A DNA stretch of 64,000 nucleotides from Cordia subcordata (lineage: Eukaryota; Streptophyta; Magnoliopsida; Boraginales; Cordiaceae), in the NCBI GenBank assembly GCA_028554755.1, contig JAPTOF010000025.1, positions 3,831,501-3,895,500 on the forward strand. The letters run 5' to 3'. Numbering within the stretch: position 1 is the stretch's first letter; the number at the start of each line of letters is the position of its first letter. The notes beneath the pieces were generated by a model. It was not told the origin of the DNA. It was given only the letters and a program-made list of their open reading frames with translations, and did not search any database. Made by a program: the position numbers and the translations under genes. Below, piece after piece: positions 1 to 16,765 of this stretch.

Positions 1-387
1 AAAATCTTGCTTGAAAAAGGTTAGGACCTAATGATTGAGAGACTACACAGGAAATGTATTACGATCTAATCATAGGTAGGTGATTGTAATGCCCTAGGGA
101 GATCTACAGTAAAGCATTTCTTTTTAAAGCCCTCAGCTACAACCTTTGTGGTTTGTTGCAAATGCATTTGCAAATCCACAAGAAAGATCCAAAACGGAGC
201 ATTTTTTGTAAAAGCGCTTACCTACTAATTGCCCTTGCTATTTGTTCCAAGTGCATTTACAGCCAAAAAGTCAATAAAAATAGCATATATCGAAACGGTG
301 CACATTTTGTTTGCTTCATCTCTTTGTTTTAACTTTTGTCCATTCATTTCCTGAGCTCATTAGATATCACTTGTGCTTGTCTTCTAG
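1..387 (+). other. 3' part of EPSPS intron 1
   Basis: AT-rich noncoding sequence ending in a pyrimidine-rich stretch and an AG at 386-387, directly before the first EPSPS codon seen in the window. No independent gene is visible. Exon 1, with the plastid transit peptide and the first residues of the mature enzyme, must lie to the left. Confidence 0.75.
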
Positions 388-5077
<4,690 letters not shown>

Positions 5078-6117
5078 ACAGTTCTTAAAGAACCCAAATG
5101 CGCAAGGCAATTTGGTAAAATTCAAGATTGTTGTAAGGAAGTTTTTGGAATGGCCATAAATATACTACCGGTGCTCCTCTCTCACAAGAGGCGAACACAA
5201 GCCATGGCTATTCATTTTGGTAATAGTAATGTTTCTAAGAGTTGAGCTTATGTTCGTATTATCCTTGTTAAAACAAACCACGTAGGAGTATGACTGAACT
5301 CTGTGGAGGAGTGTAGTTATTGTTTATACCCTCACTGGGTTTCATTCTGTTGCTTTAGTATTTCTGTTTTCCTTGCTGCAATTGATGTAGATTCTTCTAT
5401 TTTCATTTTGATGTTGTATTTTCAACAATGTCAACATACAATTTGTAACAGGTTGAGTCTTTTGCTATGAAATAAGAGATATGCTTATGATCATGCTTAT
5501 GGTAAATATGGAGCTCAGATGCAAGTAACTAAATTGAATCGGGGTACAATCACGCAGGAGATATTTAGACTGTTGAATTCTGTCTTGTGTATTTGTTCTC
5601 TATCTAACCAAATCAAACCAAAGTAACTCCAGCCTTTTTACCCTACTAGTAAGGTCCCCTATATATATTCGAAGATATGTTTAGAGCCCTTTCCTCTCTT
5701 GGTTCTCTGTCTGACAGATATCGTTCAAGCATCCCCTAACGCTTACATATTTGCTCCATATTTTCATGGAAAATCGAAAGCTGTATTCTCTTTGTTTTCA
5801 ACTTCTAATGCAATGAGAAAGAGAGAGGCTTTTGGTATCCAAGTCTGGAACTCTTGATTTAACTGAATTAAATGATTCCAACAAGCAATGAGAACACCAG
5901 ATAATGCACCTTTTACAGTGTAGTGTGTGTTGTTATGGTATATCCATTCTTCAGACAGGTGGTTTATACTGTTATTTTCTCCCAATGGACATGGTGCATT
6001 GATTATGAAGGCATGGAACCTCACAGCCCAGACATAAAGAAACAACTGCTGCAACATTGTTGCCTCACCTTCTGGTTTCTGAATCAGACTGTCACATGCT
6101 GCGGGTGGTAGCTTTTA
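5078..6117. other. EPSPS 3' flank and intergenic sequence
   Basis: The first 350-400 bases are T-rich with TGTA/TTGTA motifs typical of plant 3' ends and are probably the EPSPS 3' UTR; the cleavage site cannot be fixed. The remainder has only short open frames without recognisable domains. Confidence 0.5.
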
Positions 6118-6158
6118 ATATATAATATATATATATACATACATATATATATACATAC

Positions 6159-6190
<32 letters not shown>

Positions 6191-6191
6191 T
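6118..6191. repeat. TA/TACA compound microsatellite
   Basis: Alternating TA with interspersed TACATACA units. The run of open codons across it is a low-complexity artefact. Confidence 0.9.
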
Positions 6192-9100
6192 ATTTGTTTT
6201 GGTTCTACTATATATAGTATCACAGAATAGATATTGAAATATTTACTTTAGAAAGTTTCTGGCTTGTCAGTAGCTTGTGAGAGTTCACAAGTGTACGATT
6301 AACTCCAGTTCTTGACATTTACTAACAATAAATATTTTCCATTGTCTTCTGCATGTGCTAGTCCTGCTTTTGGAAATTGGTAACAAGAAACTGATATTAA
6401 AACAAACTCCCAGCAGAATCAGCACTGCCACAATAGCGACCAGGGCAAACCAAGGGGCAGTCTACAGTGCATTGCTCGAGGCACCGATAGGAAATTTACG
6501 CTTATTAGGTTTGAATGAATTTGTACCGAAAGGTCCTGTGTATAATTTTATCGGAACACAATCTTTTTGGATGAATCATTTTGTTTTGAAACTTAAACCT
6601 TGATGTTTTTTTTTTTATTTTTCCTTTTCTGTTTTGCGATAAAGAAAATTTAGCTGGCGGAAGCTAACCACCAGAACAACCGACGAGGCCCGACCACCAA
6701 CTAGCAAATTTGTTTTCAACTTACTAAACACAAATTAAGTTGAGGGCACTCACCCAAGATAGGAGACTTGATTCGAACCCAAGTCATGAACCGTATCTGT
6801 TTTCAACTTTTACCGTTTCGTAGAAGACAACTCAAACTCTAATGTTTTAAAAAATATGGAAGACCCGCAAGCTAATCCTTTCCCAGTCTAGTAGCGCACT
6901 GTGATTGTTCAACGATTTCAGCATGTGACTGAGGGTGTATACGTCAGGCTGCATAATTTTCCTTAGTGTAATAATGCTAATAATCAGGAGGCAGATAAGG
7001 TGGTTGAAAAGAATATGAGTCTGGTGTAATTTTCTTAAACATTACTCTCCTATTACACTTTTTGAGGCACAATCAACTTTCAGCTGAAGGAAAACTGGAC
7101 TTGGCCTAGACATACATTACACATTCACATGATGGTAGCCTAACAAAAATTGGGACATAAGCCAACCAAAATATTGGATTCTTGTAAAGAAGCTTTTGGC
7201 TTCTTTGGAAGCTATTTTGCAGTACCGCCGCACACTTCAATGTGACTCCTTTTTCACATGACCCTGTCTATTCTGATTCGGTTTGGATGAAGCCAAAGTT
7301 GGCATTCAACACAAAAGTTGCAGGAAACTAACCAAATTAAAATTCAATGACTAGTTTAGTGTATTCTTGTCCCGTTTATCTTTTTTGATAATGAAAAGAA
7401 TGCACTAGAGTATCATTTACTGTAAAGTTTCTCAGAAATTTGTTAAGATGGTAATTTACAAGTTAATATGCACTCCTATTTATTAATTTTTTCCTTGTGC
7501 ATTTAAGAACAAGAAAAAGATATGAATTAAAGTAGTGAAAGATGAATTTTTCCAAATTTGAGATTGTGAGAGTGAGACAATGAAGCACGTGATGTTGAAG
7601 GGATGAAATTTCACCTAATGTTCTGACTTGTGACAAAAATAATTATATTTGTCCTTATCACTTGTGACAAATTGGGAGCAATATTCTCATTAACCATTTC
7701 TGTGGGCATAATCTTAACCAATGTATTTGTTTCTTCGAAACAGTAAGTTAAAGAAACTCATTTGCATGCCCATTTTCACCAATTGGATTCATTGTACCTT
7801 AGCATTTTTTCTTTTTATGTAATTTATTTTTGTTGTTGAATAGGAACTAGGAAGTCGTCAACAGAACAGCCAAAATCAAGGCCTTTTTCACTACTAAGTC
7901 ACATGACTGAAAGTATGGGGAAATTTCATTTTCTTACAACCTTCCTTTTCCTGTATATGGACAAACAAAACCATTAGAAAACAAAAAAAAAACCTAGTTT
8001 TTGGTAAAAGATCTAATTGAAAATGAGCTTGTCAAAACAAAAGTCTTAGAGATTAAGACAAGCAAAAGAATATGGGTTCAAAGAGTAATTCAAGTGGTTG
8101 ATGCTACTTCCTTTAAAAGTAATGAATCATTTTGAGTTTCATGAAGGATGGAGATTAAAGAAATGCAAATTTTTTTGTATGGTGATAGAAAGTCAGTTAA
8201 ACGATAATAGGTGATTGCAAATATAAGAGTTAAGACATAATTTCAATTTTTAAAACTAATTTCATTAACTATTATAAAATCCCGAGGAACCAAATCTTTT
8301 GACATCATTCTTGGCATTTTATAAGTACTTGGTGCTTATAAATAGTTTTTTAAGTTTATAAATAAATAACAAATAAATAAAAGTTTTTAGATAAAATATG
8401 CCAAAACCAAATGCCATTCTAAATTGTGTACAATATACACCTTATATCCCATCTCAAATTTAAAGGATAATATTTTAGAATATAGAACCATCTACCTTCT
8501 TTTCCTATAGGTTGTTTAACTAGTCATATGAGTATTGATCTTATATCAACTATATAATTTTTTATTCCCTGTTGTATGACTTTACGTCTAGAAGAGCTTA
8601 ACGATTCAAATGTATTCTTAAGTTTGATGTGTGGACTATTTGCTCAATCATCATATATGTAAATGTAAAAATATTAAAGTACCTTCCTTTTCTTTTTCCC
8701 TGCATTGTAGCTTTCTTTCAATAAGTAGATGTAGTACTATAAATTAAAAGCTTTCTATTGTTACCCCTAATAAATTTAAACTCTTAGTCCACCAATGATA
8801 TAATAAATAATCTGATATTGCTTGATTTATGTAAAACATCCTTTTCTTTCTTTCTTTTTTTTTTCAATCGGAGCAAAACATTTCACATCTACACTTTTTA
8901 ATTACAGTCCATTATAAAAATTAAAAAAAGGAAAAGAAATAAAGGTATTAGAAGTGTTATGCATTTTGTGATCTTACTTCTTTTTCCCTCTTTTTTGCAA
9001 CTAAGGCTACACCAAATAAGATGAAACAAGTTTTTGAGAAGTGACTCTTCTCAAGTTCTCTCCAAGAACGGCTCGTAGCGAATAAGGACGTTCATTTATA

Positions 9101-10129
9101 AGATGTACTCCAAGCAGTAGTTGCATAATGAAGTTTGCTATCCAATTTGTACTTTTGTTAGCCTTTTGAAAAATATATCTCAGCACAAAATCTTAATTGT
9201 TAGTCTTGTAATCTTACTTTGTATGATTAAGGATTCTACGTATCTGAATTTGAATCATTTTGTAAAGTTATAAAATTATGAGCCACCATAACTAATTTTT
9301 GCATTTAAATTTGGACTCTTCACGACTATAATTTTCCACCTCAACTATTAAAGAGCAAAGCTTTAGCACTTCTTTTTCTTTTTAATTCATATTGAGAAGA
9401 TGCATGAACGGAATAAGCAAACAAGGAGATTATATAATTTTGAGAACCTTGGTAAAGAGTGATAATATTACTAGCTCGGAAAGAAAAATCCATTTAGATA
9501 TTTTACTCATCATTATCTTGTAAATGCAAAATTTTGGTGGAGTTTCAAATTCCAAATCCCCACAAATCTCTCACACCCTCCAATCATATGAAAATTAGGA
9601 AGCCCTCATACTTAGCCACAAAATCTCATCCACACTATCTCCAGCAACCCCCCAACCAAACATTCCTTAATCACTCCTTCCTTAAATGGTTTATCTCCCA
9701 CTCATAACCCAAAAAAGGAAAAGAAAAATTAATAAAACGAACGTATTAGTTAAACTTAAAACAAAATAGAAGGCCTGAATTCCAAGGCCCCCTCAACCAA
9801 TCAAACCAAAAAATTGAAAGTTGATTACGCCATTTCTTGTATTCATTAATCTCTGGTTCTTTCACACAAGCACGATGATGGAAAACCCTACTCTGTTTTC
9901 AAACTAGCAAACTATTTTCTTTTACAAAGGAAAAAGGAACCCTATTTTTCTTCCTTTTTTTTTTTTTGGTGTGTGTTTGTTCTCTTAGCTGTTAGGAGTA
10001 GTTTAGTTAAATATACTTAAATTGTAAAATTCAGCATGTTGTTGGGCATATTAATCCATTTCATTAATTACAATCACCTTTGACTCTGTTGTTAATGTCA
10101 CATTATTAGTCCAGGCTTCCATTAATCCA
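6192..10129. other. gene-free AT-rich intergenic region
   Basis: No coding sequence is recognisable on either strand. Poly-A/poly-T tracts are frequent. A box-B-like GGTTCGAATC is present on the minus strand at 6770-6779 and may mark another degraded SINE. The open stretch 6355-6603 matches nothing I know. Confidence 0.5.
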
Positions 10130-10629
10130 TTCTTTCAACTCTTGAAACCTCATCTCTCCCTCCCCTTCAACTCACAACCACCCACCCCCTCCTCTCTTTT
10201 CCAATCACTTTTTTTTTTTTTTTAAATAAATTTTTCATCCATCTGTAAAACACAAAAAAACCTCACATGAAAGTGTAAAAAGCAGCACCAGCATCACCAA
10301 CAATCAGTCCTTCCAAGAAACCAGAAGATTCCCCATCCCCGGCTAAAAGCATAAAATCATCTCCCACTCTTCAAACACAACCTCCCTACCACCCAAACCA
10401 ACATCACTGCCAGAGACCCTTTTCGCCATTTTCCCCATTTCCATCAATTATTCACTCATCAAACCAAGGAAAAGTGAAAAAAAAAAAAAAGATTGAGTCT
10501 TTTGAAACCCTAGACCCATCAAGAAATTCTTTCGAGATTAGCCAAAAATTAATAATAATAATTGAAAAGAAAACAGAAAACCCATCTGGGTAAAGCTCTA
10601 ATCTTTCAGGGTTTGTTGGGAAAAAGGTA
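10130..10629 (+). promoter_or_regulatory. probable core promoter and CT-rich 5' leader of the GAE gene
   Basis: Pyrimidine-rich blocks (10140-10215) precede an AT-rich segment with TTTAAATAAATTT (about 10221-10233) that could serve as a TATA element. A CA/AC-rich stretch then resembles a plant 5' UTR up to the ATG at 10630. The transcription start is inferred, not seen. Confidence 0.35.
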
Positions 10630-11943
10630 ATGTCACAGATGAAGCACATTGACAATACCCCATCCACACCAGGCAAGTTTAAGATGGAAAAATCACCTTA
10701 CAACAATAGGCTGAGGCTGCTTCACTCTCCATTAGCAAAGCTTACATTATGGTCATTTGTGTTCTTGGGCTTGATCTTTGTATTCTTCTTCAGATCACCA
10801 TCATCTTCTTCACCTGTGCCTTCAGATCTCTCTCGCAGGTCACTTAGAACAAGCTCTTATGATAGCCCTGCTTGGGAGAAAAGGGTCAGAGCCTCTGCCA
10901 AAGTAAGGTCACGTAATGGTATATCTGTCTTGGTTACTGGTGCTGCTGGTTTTGTAGGAACACATGTCTCTGCTGCCCTTAAGCGCCGCGGGGATGGCGT
11001 TTTGGGGCTTGACAATTTCAATGATTACTATGATCCTTCACTTAAGAGAGCCCGGCAAGCTCTTCTAGAGCGTACTGGGGTGTGCATTGTTGAAGGAGAT
11101 ATTAATGATGTCAAGTTGTTGAACAAATTGTTTGATATTGTTGCATTTACACATGTTATGCATTTGGCCGCACAGGCTGGTGTCCGTTATGCTATGGAGA
11201 ATCCTAGTTCATATGTGCATAGTAACATAGCTGGCTTTGTTAGTTTGCTTGAGGTTTGCAAAAGTGCTAATCCTCAGCCTGCTATCGTGTGGGCATCAAG
11301 TAGTTCTGTTTACGGATTGAATACTAAGGTTCCCTTTTCCGAAAAGGATAGGACTGATCAGCCTGCTAGTCTTTATGCTGCAACTAAAAAGGCCGGTGAG
11401 GAGATCGCCCATACGTATAATCATATTTACGGGCTTTCGTTGACTGGATTGAGGTTTTTCACGGTTTATGGACCGTGGGGGAGGCCAGACATGGCATATT
11501 TCTTTTTCACCCGGGATATTTTGAAGGGAAAATCTATACCAATCTTTGAAGCACAGAATCATGGAACAGTTGCAAGGGATTTTACCTACATTGATGATAT
11601 AGTGAAGGGTTGCTTGGGGGCATTGGATACTGCAGAGAAAAGTACTGGTAGTGGTGGCAAGAAGAAGGGACAGGCTCAGTTGAGGGTTTATAATTTGGGT
11701 AATACTTCGCCTGTACCAGTGTCAGATCTGGTAAGCATTTTGGAGAGGTTGCTGAAAGTGAAGGCCAAGAGATTCGTTATGAAATTGCCCAGGAATGGTG
11801 ATGTCCAGTTTACACATGCAAATATCAGCTTGGCTCAAAGGGAGCTCGGATATAAGCCTACAACAGATCTGCAGGCAGGATTGAAGAAATTTGTTCGATG
11901 GTACCTCAGTTACTATGGCGATGGAAAGAAGAGTGCCCAGTGA
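10630..11943 (+). CDS. UDP-glucuronate 4-epimerase, GAE family, intronless
   Basis: Interconverts UDP-glucuronate and UDP-galacturonate, the precursor for pectin; plant GAEs are type II Golgi membrane proteins. The 437-residue frame is uninterrupted and of normal family length. Residues 1-36 form a basic cytosolic tail, 37-54 are one hydrophobic anchor, and a Ser-rich stem follows. The short-chain dehydrogenase/reductase epimerase domain starts near 97. NAD-binding motif TGAAGFVG is at 103-110, DNFNDYY at 128-134, the catalytic Ser region ASSSSVYG at 222-229, and the YxxxK pair is Y249/K253. GRPDMAYFFFT lies at 284-294. The ATG at 10630 is the first in a good context after the leader and gives the expected N-terminal tail. 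Plant GAE genes are commonly intronless. Which paralogue this is cannot be told without a tree. Confidence 0.95.
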   Translation: MSQMKHIDNTPSTPGKFKMEKSPYNNRLRLLHSPLAKLTLWSFVFLGLIFVFFFRSPSSSSPVPSDLSRRSLRTSSYDSPAWEKRVRASAKVRSRNGISVLVTGAAGFVGTHVSAALKRRGDGVLGLDNFNDYYDPSLKRARQALLERTGVCIVEGDINDVKLLNKLFDIVAFTHVMHLAAQAGVRYAMENPSSYVHSNIAGFVSLLEVCKSANPQPAIVWASSSSVYGLNTKVPFSEKDRTDQPASLYAATKKAGEEIAHTYNHIYGLSLTGLRFFTVYGPWGRPDMAYFFFTRDILKGKSIPIFEAQNHGTVARDFTYIDDIVKGCLGALDTAEKSTGSGGKKKGQAQLRVYNLGNTSPVPVSDLVSILERLLKVKAKRFVMKLPRNGDVQFTHANISLAQRELGYKPTTDLQAGLKKFVRWYLSYYGDGKKSAQ

Positions 11944-12300
11944 TCCATTCTTTTGCATTAGAATCATTCAATTCTTGTTCATTTTGATTCTTATGATTGT
12001 TTTAACCTACCGCTGTTCGTTGCCCTTTTGTCTTGTTTGCCTATATCTTGATTATGCCACATACGAATGCAATTTTGATCCCACTATGAAGAAGATTCTG
12101 TGGTTGGTAAACATTGTTTGCTGGGCATTCTGATCTGTATCAAAAGAAATCCAGGACCAACTTTTGTCACTCTTCCGAATGTAACTGTTGTAGTTTATCA
12201 TTGTAGATTTCAGACTGATAGAGCAATTTGGTGATTGTTGGGCATGTACCACCTTCTTGATAATCAAATAAAAATCAGAGACGAATTTGGCTCTTGCGTA
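11944..12300 (+). terminator. probable GAE 3' UTR with poly(A) signal
   Basis: T-rich sequence after the stop codon, with a canonical AATAAA at 12267-12272. The cleavage site is inferred to lie shortly downstream. Confidence 0.5.
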
Positions 12301-15300
12301 CTTTTCCATATATTCACTAAATGATACACTTATATATGCACCTAATTAGGAGTTGTGGTGCATTATCATACCTTTTCCAGTTCCTTAGTCTTACTCATGT
12401 TGTGGATAGCTCCTTTATTGTGCTTATTGACCTAGTTGTGCCACCTTGCCCATCCTTGCTTCATTAATTGAAATAAATAGCTCTGCACTTTGTTAATTAT
12501 TGCTTATATGCATCCTTTTCTGACATTTAATACCAGTTACAGTATTTTTACCTTTTTTGTAGCCTGGAAAATGTTAACTTAGGTCTTGAATTGATGTAGC
12601 CTGGAAATGCTTACAGATTTTCGCGTTGTTATGTATTACATTATCTGGTAATCTCTTAGTGCCTTGTAACTGATCATTGTGTGAACATTCTGTTAACTGC
12701 TAAAGTATGTGCCAGTTTCGTATCATGATTTTAGACCGAGTTCAGAAGGAAAGAAATGGAGAGGTAAATGGGGTTTGGGGAGAAATATAAGCTGAATCTG
12801 ATTCAGAAGTTGTACTAAATGTCAGTTATAAGGATGACTCGGAATTGGAGTTGGACTCGAAAATGGCCCTTAGTGATCTTAATTGAGCGAACACTTCTAG
12901 ATATTAGAAGAGGTATTACAAACTGCTAATTATAAGACTGTAAAGTTACACACGGCCACTTGAGTTGCCAACTTCCTACTGCCTTTCATACTCTTAAGCC
13001 TGAGTTGCAGTCCATATACCTTGGAAAGTTAACCCTTTATAATAACAGCAAACTATAGATTTGTTTAAGTTAACTTATTTTTCTGTAAGTTGTTAACTTG
13101 ATATTATCTCATATTTCAAGTGAGTTGCTAATTTAATATCATTAACTTACAGGTCCATAGAAATTGTCTTATCGTCCTGGCATATTTTCATCCCAGGTGT
13201 TGTCCTGTGTAATTTAATATCATTTTTTGAAAGGTTGGTAATGTAGTATAATTAACTTACAGGTCAACAGAAATTGTCATGTTGTCCGCGCATTATTTTC
13301 ATGCCAGGTGTTCTCCTGGTGTTCTCTTCATCTAATCTCACATACTTAGGTAATATTTCTAACTTACAAGCTTTACCCGAAATGTCTCCTAATTGTGTCA
13401 TAAATTGCATGTCAGGTGTTTGTGCTAGAAGTGATACAAGAAAGCTATAGAGATTGCCTGTAATTTGGTGAAGGAGACTATGTGGAGAATATATGTGGTA
13501 AAAGTAGCTAAGCTAGTTTATTTTTCATAGAAAATAGAATTCATGTGTTGCAGTGTAGATTGTCTGCAATCTGCTCCTGACCTTGACCTTGGTCCTCTTA
13601 GATGCTGCATGACAAGCTTATGATTTTCTCTTTTCTTCTCTTAATCTTTCTCTTGCTCAACGTTTAGAAAATGAAATGTCCTTTTCACTGGACCATGTAA
13701 TCCACTATTTTCTTTTTAAGCTACTAAATGCATTGAATGCCTGACAGATTCTCTTTTTAATTTTCATAGCACAAAATCAAATAGATTTAGCAATAATATA
13801 AACTAATTGGACTAAGAATTTTGAAGCTGATTGCATCATGTTGCTCCCCTTGATCTTTTGTTTAAGGATTTCATGTTTCCTCTGATCTTTTCTTCCTGAC
13901 AAACAAATTCTGGAACCAAAATATTCTCTTTCATTGAGAATGAAACATTTAAAATTGGGTCACTGTTGCAAGGTTTTGACCTATTGATTCTCTTTTGCAA
14001 TTCCTTAGTAATCCCCTTTTCTTTTCTTTTTTCCGTATACTCATGATAGTCAATCCTTGAATGGATTATTATTTTTCCTTAAAAAAATGATAGTCAATCC
14101 TTGGACAAATTTTAGGAAAATATATTTCCTTCTTTCGTATATCAGTAATTTTACAGGGGATTAAAAATTTTTATTTTTCTCTATCATATTTTGCTGTATG
14201 TGTATAGAAACTTTATCTGATATCCAAATATTTCATGACCACCTTCTTTCTTATCATTGCCTTTCATTTATTTGTAATTTCTCCATCCTGGGATGCATGA
14301 ATTTTCCACTCCTATCTTTCAGAGATGAAATCCCAGAGAATCTTGATTTACTGATCCATTTATACATAGTCAATTCCTCCTTTTATCTATTCTTGTTTTT
14401 CTTTTCCTTTTTTATCTACTTACGAAATTTGATCACTAGAGGATCTTTTTGATAATGGCTTCAAAGGGTAGTCATAGATGCAATGGAAGCAATCTGCTGG
14501 AATTCAATTTTTCATTTTATGTTTGGTTGATCTCTGTGGCATTTGTTATAAGACTTTTTCATGCACTCCCTTGTGTACCATATTCCATGTTATAGACATG
14601 GTTTAGATAGACAAAGCTTTGTTTGTTTTGGAGGATGAAAAAGGAGAGATTAAGAGGCAGAAAATGTGCTATGCCTTTGCGTTAAGTCATTATCAAACAT
14701 CATTTACTAGAGAAGTGCATGGAAAATCAGTAAATGTTCCTATCTTCCTCGTAAGCCGACAATATCAAACATAAATTACATGATTGATTTACTATAAGTG
14801 CATGCAAGAGTTTGATATAGAATGATTGCCTGTTGTGAGCTGTAATTATGTGCCAGCAAGTCAGTGGCACAGTGTTTTTTCACAAATATTGTGCCAAACA
14901 CTGCTAGCATGGATTTGTATGGGTCTGTGTCTATGCCTGCCTTCTACAATATATGATGGGAACACTAGGAATTTTGCTACACTCTGAATTGCCTACAATC
15001 TGGAGAAGAGAGTGATTGAGCCACTTGTTGATAAGTAGAGAGAAGAGTATGAGCTTCAGATTCACTTTTGCTTTTTGAAATCAAGGGGGAAAAAAAAAAG
15101 AAAACAAAATCCGATTGACGAGGATGATGACTCATCTTAAATTGGACCATATCGGATTTATCCCGAAGTTACGGATCCGATTGTGCAGTTCATTTTCATT
15201 TATCGGATCTTTATATTGTTTGTCTACTTGGAGAAATTGGTTCGTATATAAACTCATGTTTAATGGTCTCCCTGTTCTGCAACTATATTTTAGGATGACT

Positions 15301-16765
15301 CTAGTGAATGGTCCAGAGCCAAGTAGTCTGCTTTGGCTGTTATTCTTTAATGACATGGGAAGGAAAGTATCTATAGCACCATCAGCATTCCTGCCTCTGT
15401 AGTGTCTGTAATATTTTCACGTTTTCTAAAGTTCCATAATTTTCCTTTAACTCGTTTCTTATCTTTCAATTTTCCTTTTACTTGTTTCTTATCTTTAATG
15501 TCCTTTGATTCTGTTGATAGCATCTTTGATTTTACGTTATTATCTTTGGTTTACACTTTTTCAAGTTGAATACAGTTGCGTGTAACTTGTTAACATTTTG
15601 TATATTGCACATAAAGGTGTCCATTCATCAAATATAGATTGCCATTTATATACATAGGATAGCGCATGGATGACCATGGTTCCAGGGTTGCGTATGATGC
15701 AGCAATATTGGTTAAGGAAATATAGCTCAAATTTCGATTTTGCCGGTAAGCGGCCGGCCGATTGCCTCTAATAAGGGTCCGGTGAGAAGTACGACTGCAA
15801 CTTGTAGCGGTCAAAGTTATCAAATTTGAACTTACCCTTTCTCATCATAAATTTGTTACAGTTGGCTAATTTGAAACATGCGTTTACCATATTTTTACGT
15901 TAGAATTTAGAAAGAGAAGAATCTGCTGATCCTTGGCTCGTGTTTTCATTTGTTTCAGTAGTACTTGTGATGAACTTTTGCATCTATTTAGTGTAGGGGA
16001 CAATAATATACTACAACAATGAGAACATGTCATGACGAGAAAAAGCTCGAAAAGATTTCTGCCATACGCAGGTAATTTATTTCGTTTGGACAATTTAGAG
16101 AGCAGGAATTTTGACGGCAGTTTATGTCCAAAGGCTTGAAAAATATTAGAGAATTTTCATATATTAGTGAACTGTGAAGTTCAAGTAAAACTCTAAATTC
16201 AGCTAACATCAATTAGTTTTAGGATGAAATCATTACAGAATTTATACCTTACGAAACTCTGGCAATTCCCTCTAATACCAATTACTCTAAGAACAGGTCT
16301 TTTGAAACTAGGAAAAGAAACTACAATCAGAAGCCTGCCCCCAACTTTAGGCAAAGAGTGAGAGGAAAAGAGAACATAACCCAGAAAAGAAAAGCCAAAA
16401 AAAAAAAAAGAATGTTACTTTGATAATTTCTCACAAGGTAAAAAAGTGAATCTTCCAAAATCAATCTCTTTAGTGTACAATTTTGATCCGAAAGAAAGAG
16501 AAATTTGCCTCAGGTGTGAAAGAAGCTAATCATCAGACAGATTCAGCAGCTTCCATTTTGTTTGCTTCACAAAGCATCATACTTGTGCACACAAGTTCTC
16601 CAGAAAAGCTCTACCTCAGACAAGTTGAAGAGTTAAGTATGAAATATACACGCCACTGATACGAAAAACTGCCCTTGCGGTCCCCAGTGAGTGGATCAGC
16701 ATTCTTGCTAAATTTACATGAAATGACACAGGAACAGCTCTACAAACACCATCTGAAATCAAAAC
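12301..16765. other. gene-free region between GAE and the minus-strand gene
   Basis: No domain-bearing frame is recognisable. Open stretches near 14198-14452 and 15115-15402 have unremarkable composition. The right end (roughly 16230-16765) would be the 3' UTR of the minus-strand gene ending at 16766. Confidence 0.5.
13131..13325. repeat. diverged tandem repeat, period about 110 bp
   Basis: Two copies share ATTAACTTACAGGTC at 13141 and 13251, then AGAAATTGTC and CAGGTGTT(G/C)TCCTG in the same order. The copies differ at about one base in six, so this is an old duplication. Confidence 0.7.

Noticed and set aside
6355..6603. 82-codon open frame
   Set aside because: No domain and no splice context; the length is expected by chance in this composition.
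15115..15402. 95-codon open frame
   Set aside because: Composition is random-like, an equally long frame is open on the opposite strand, and there is no family resemblance.
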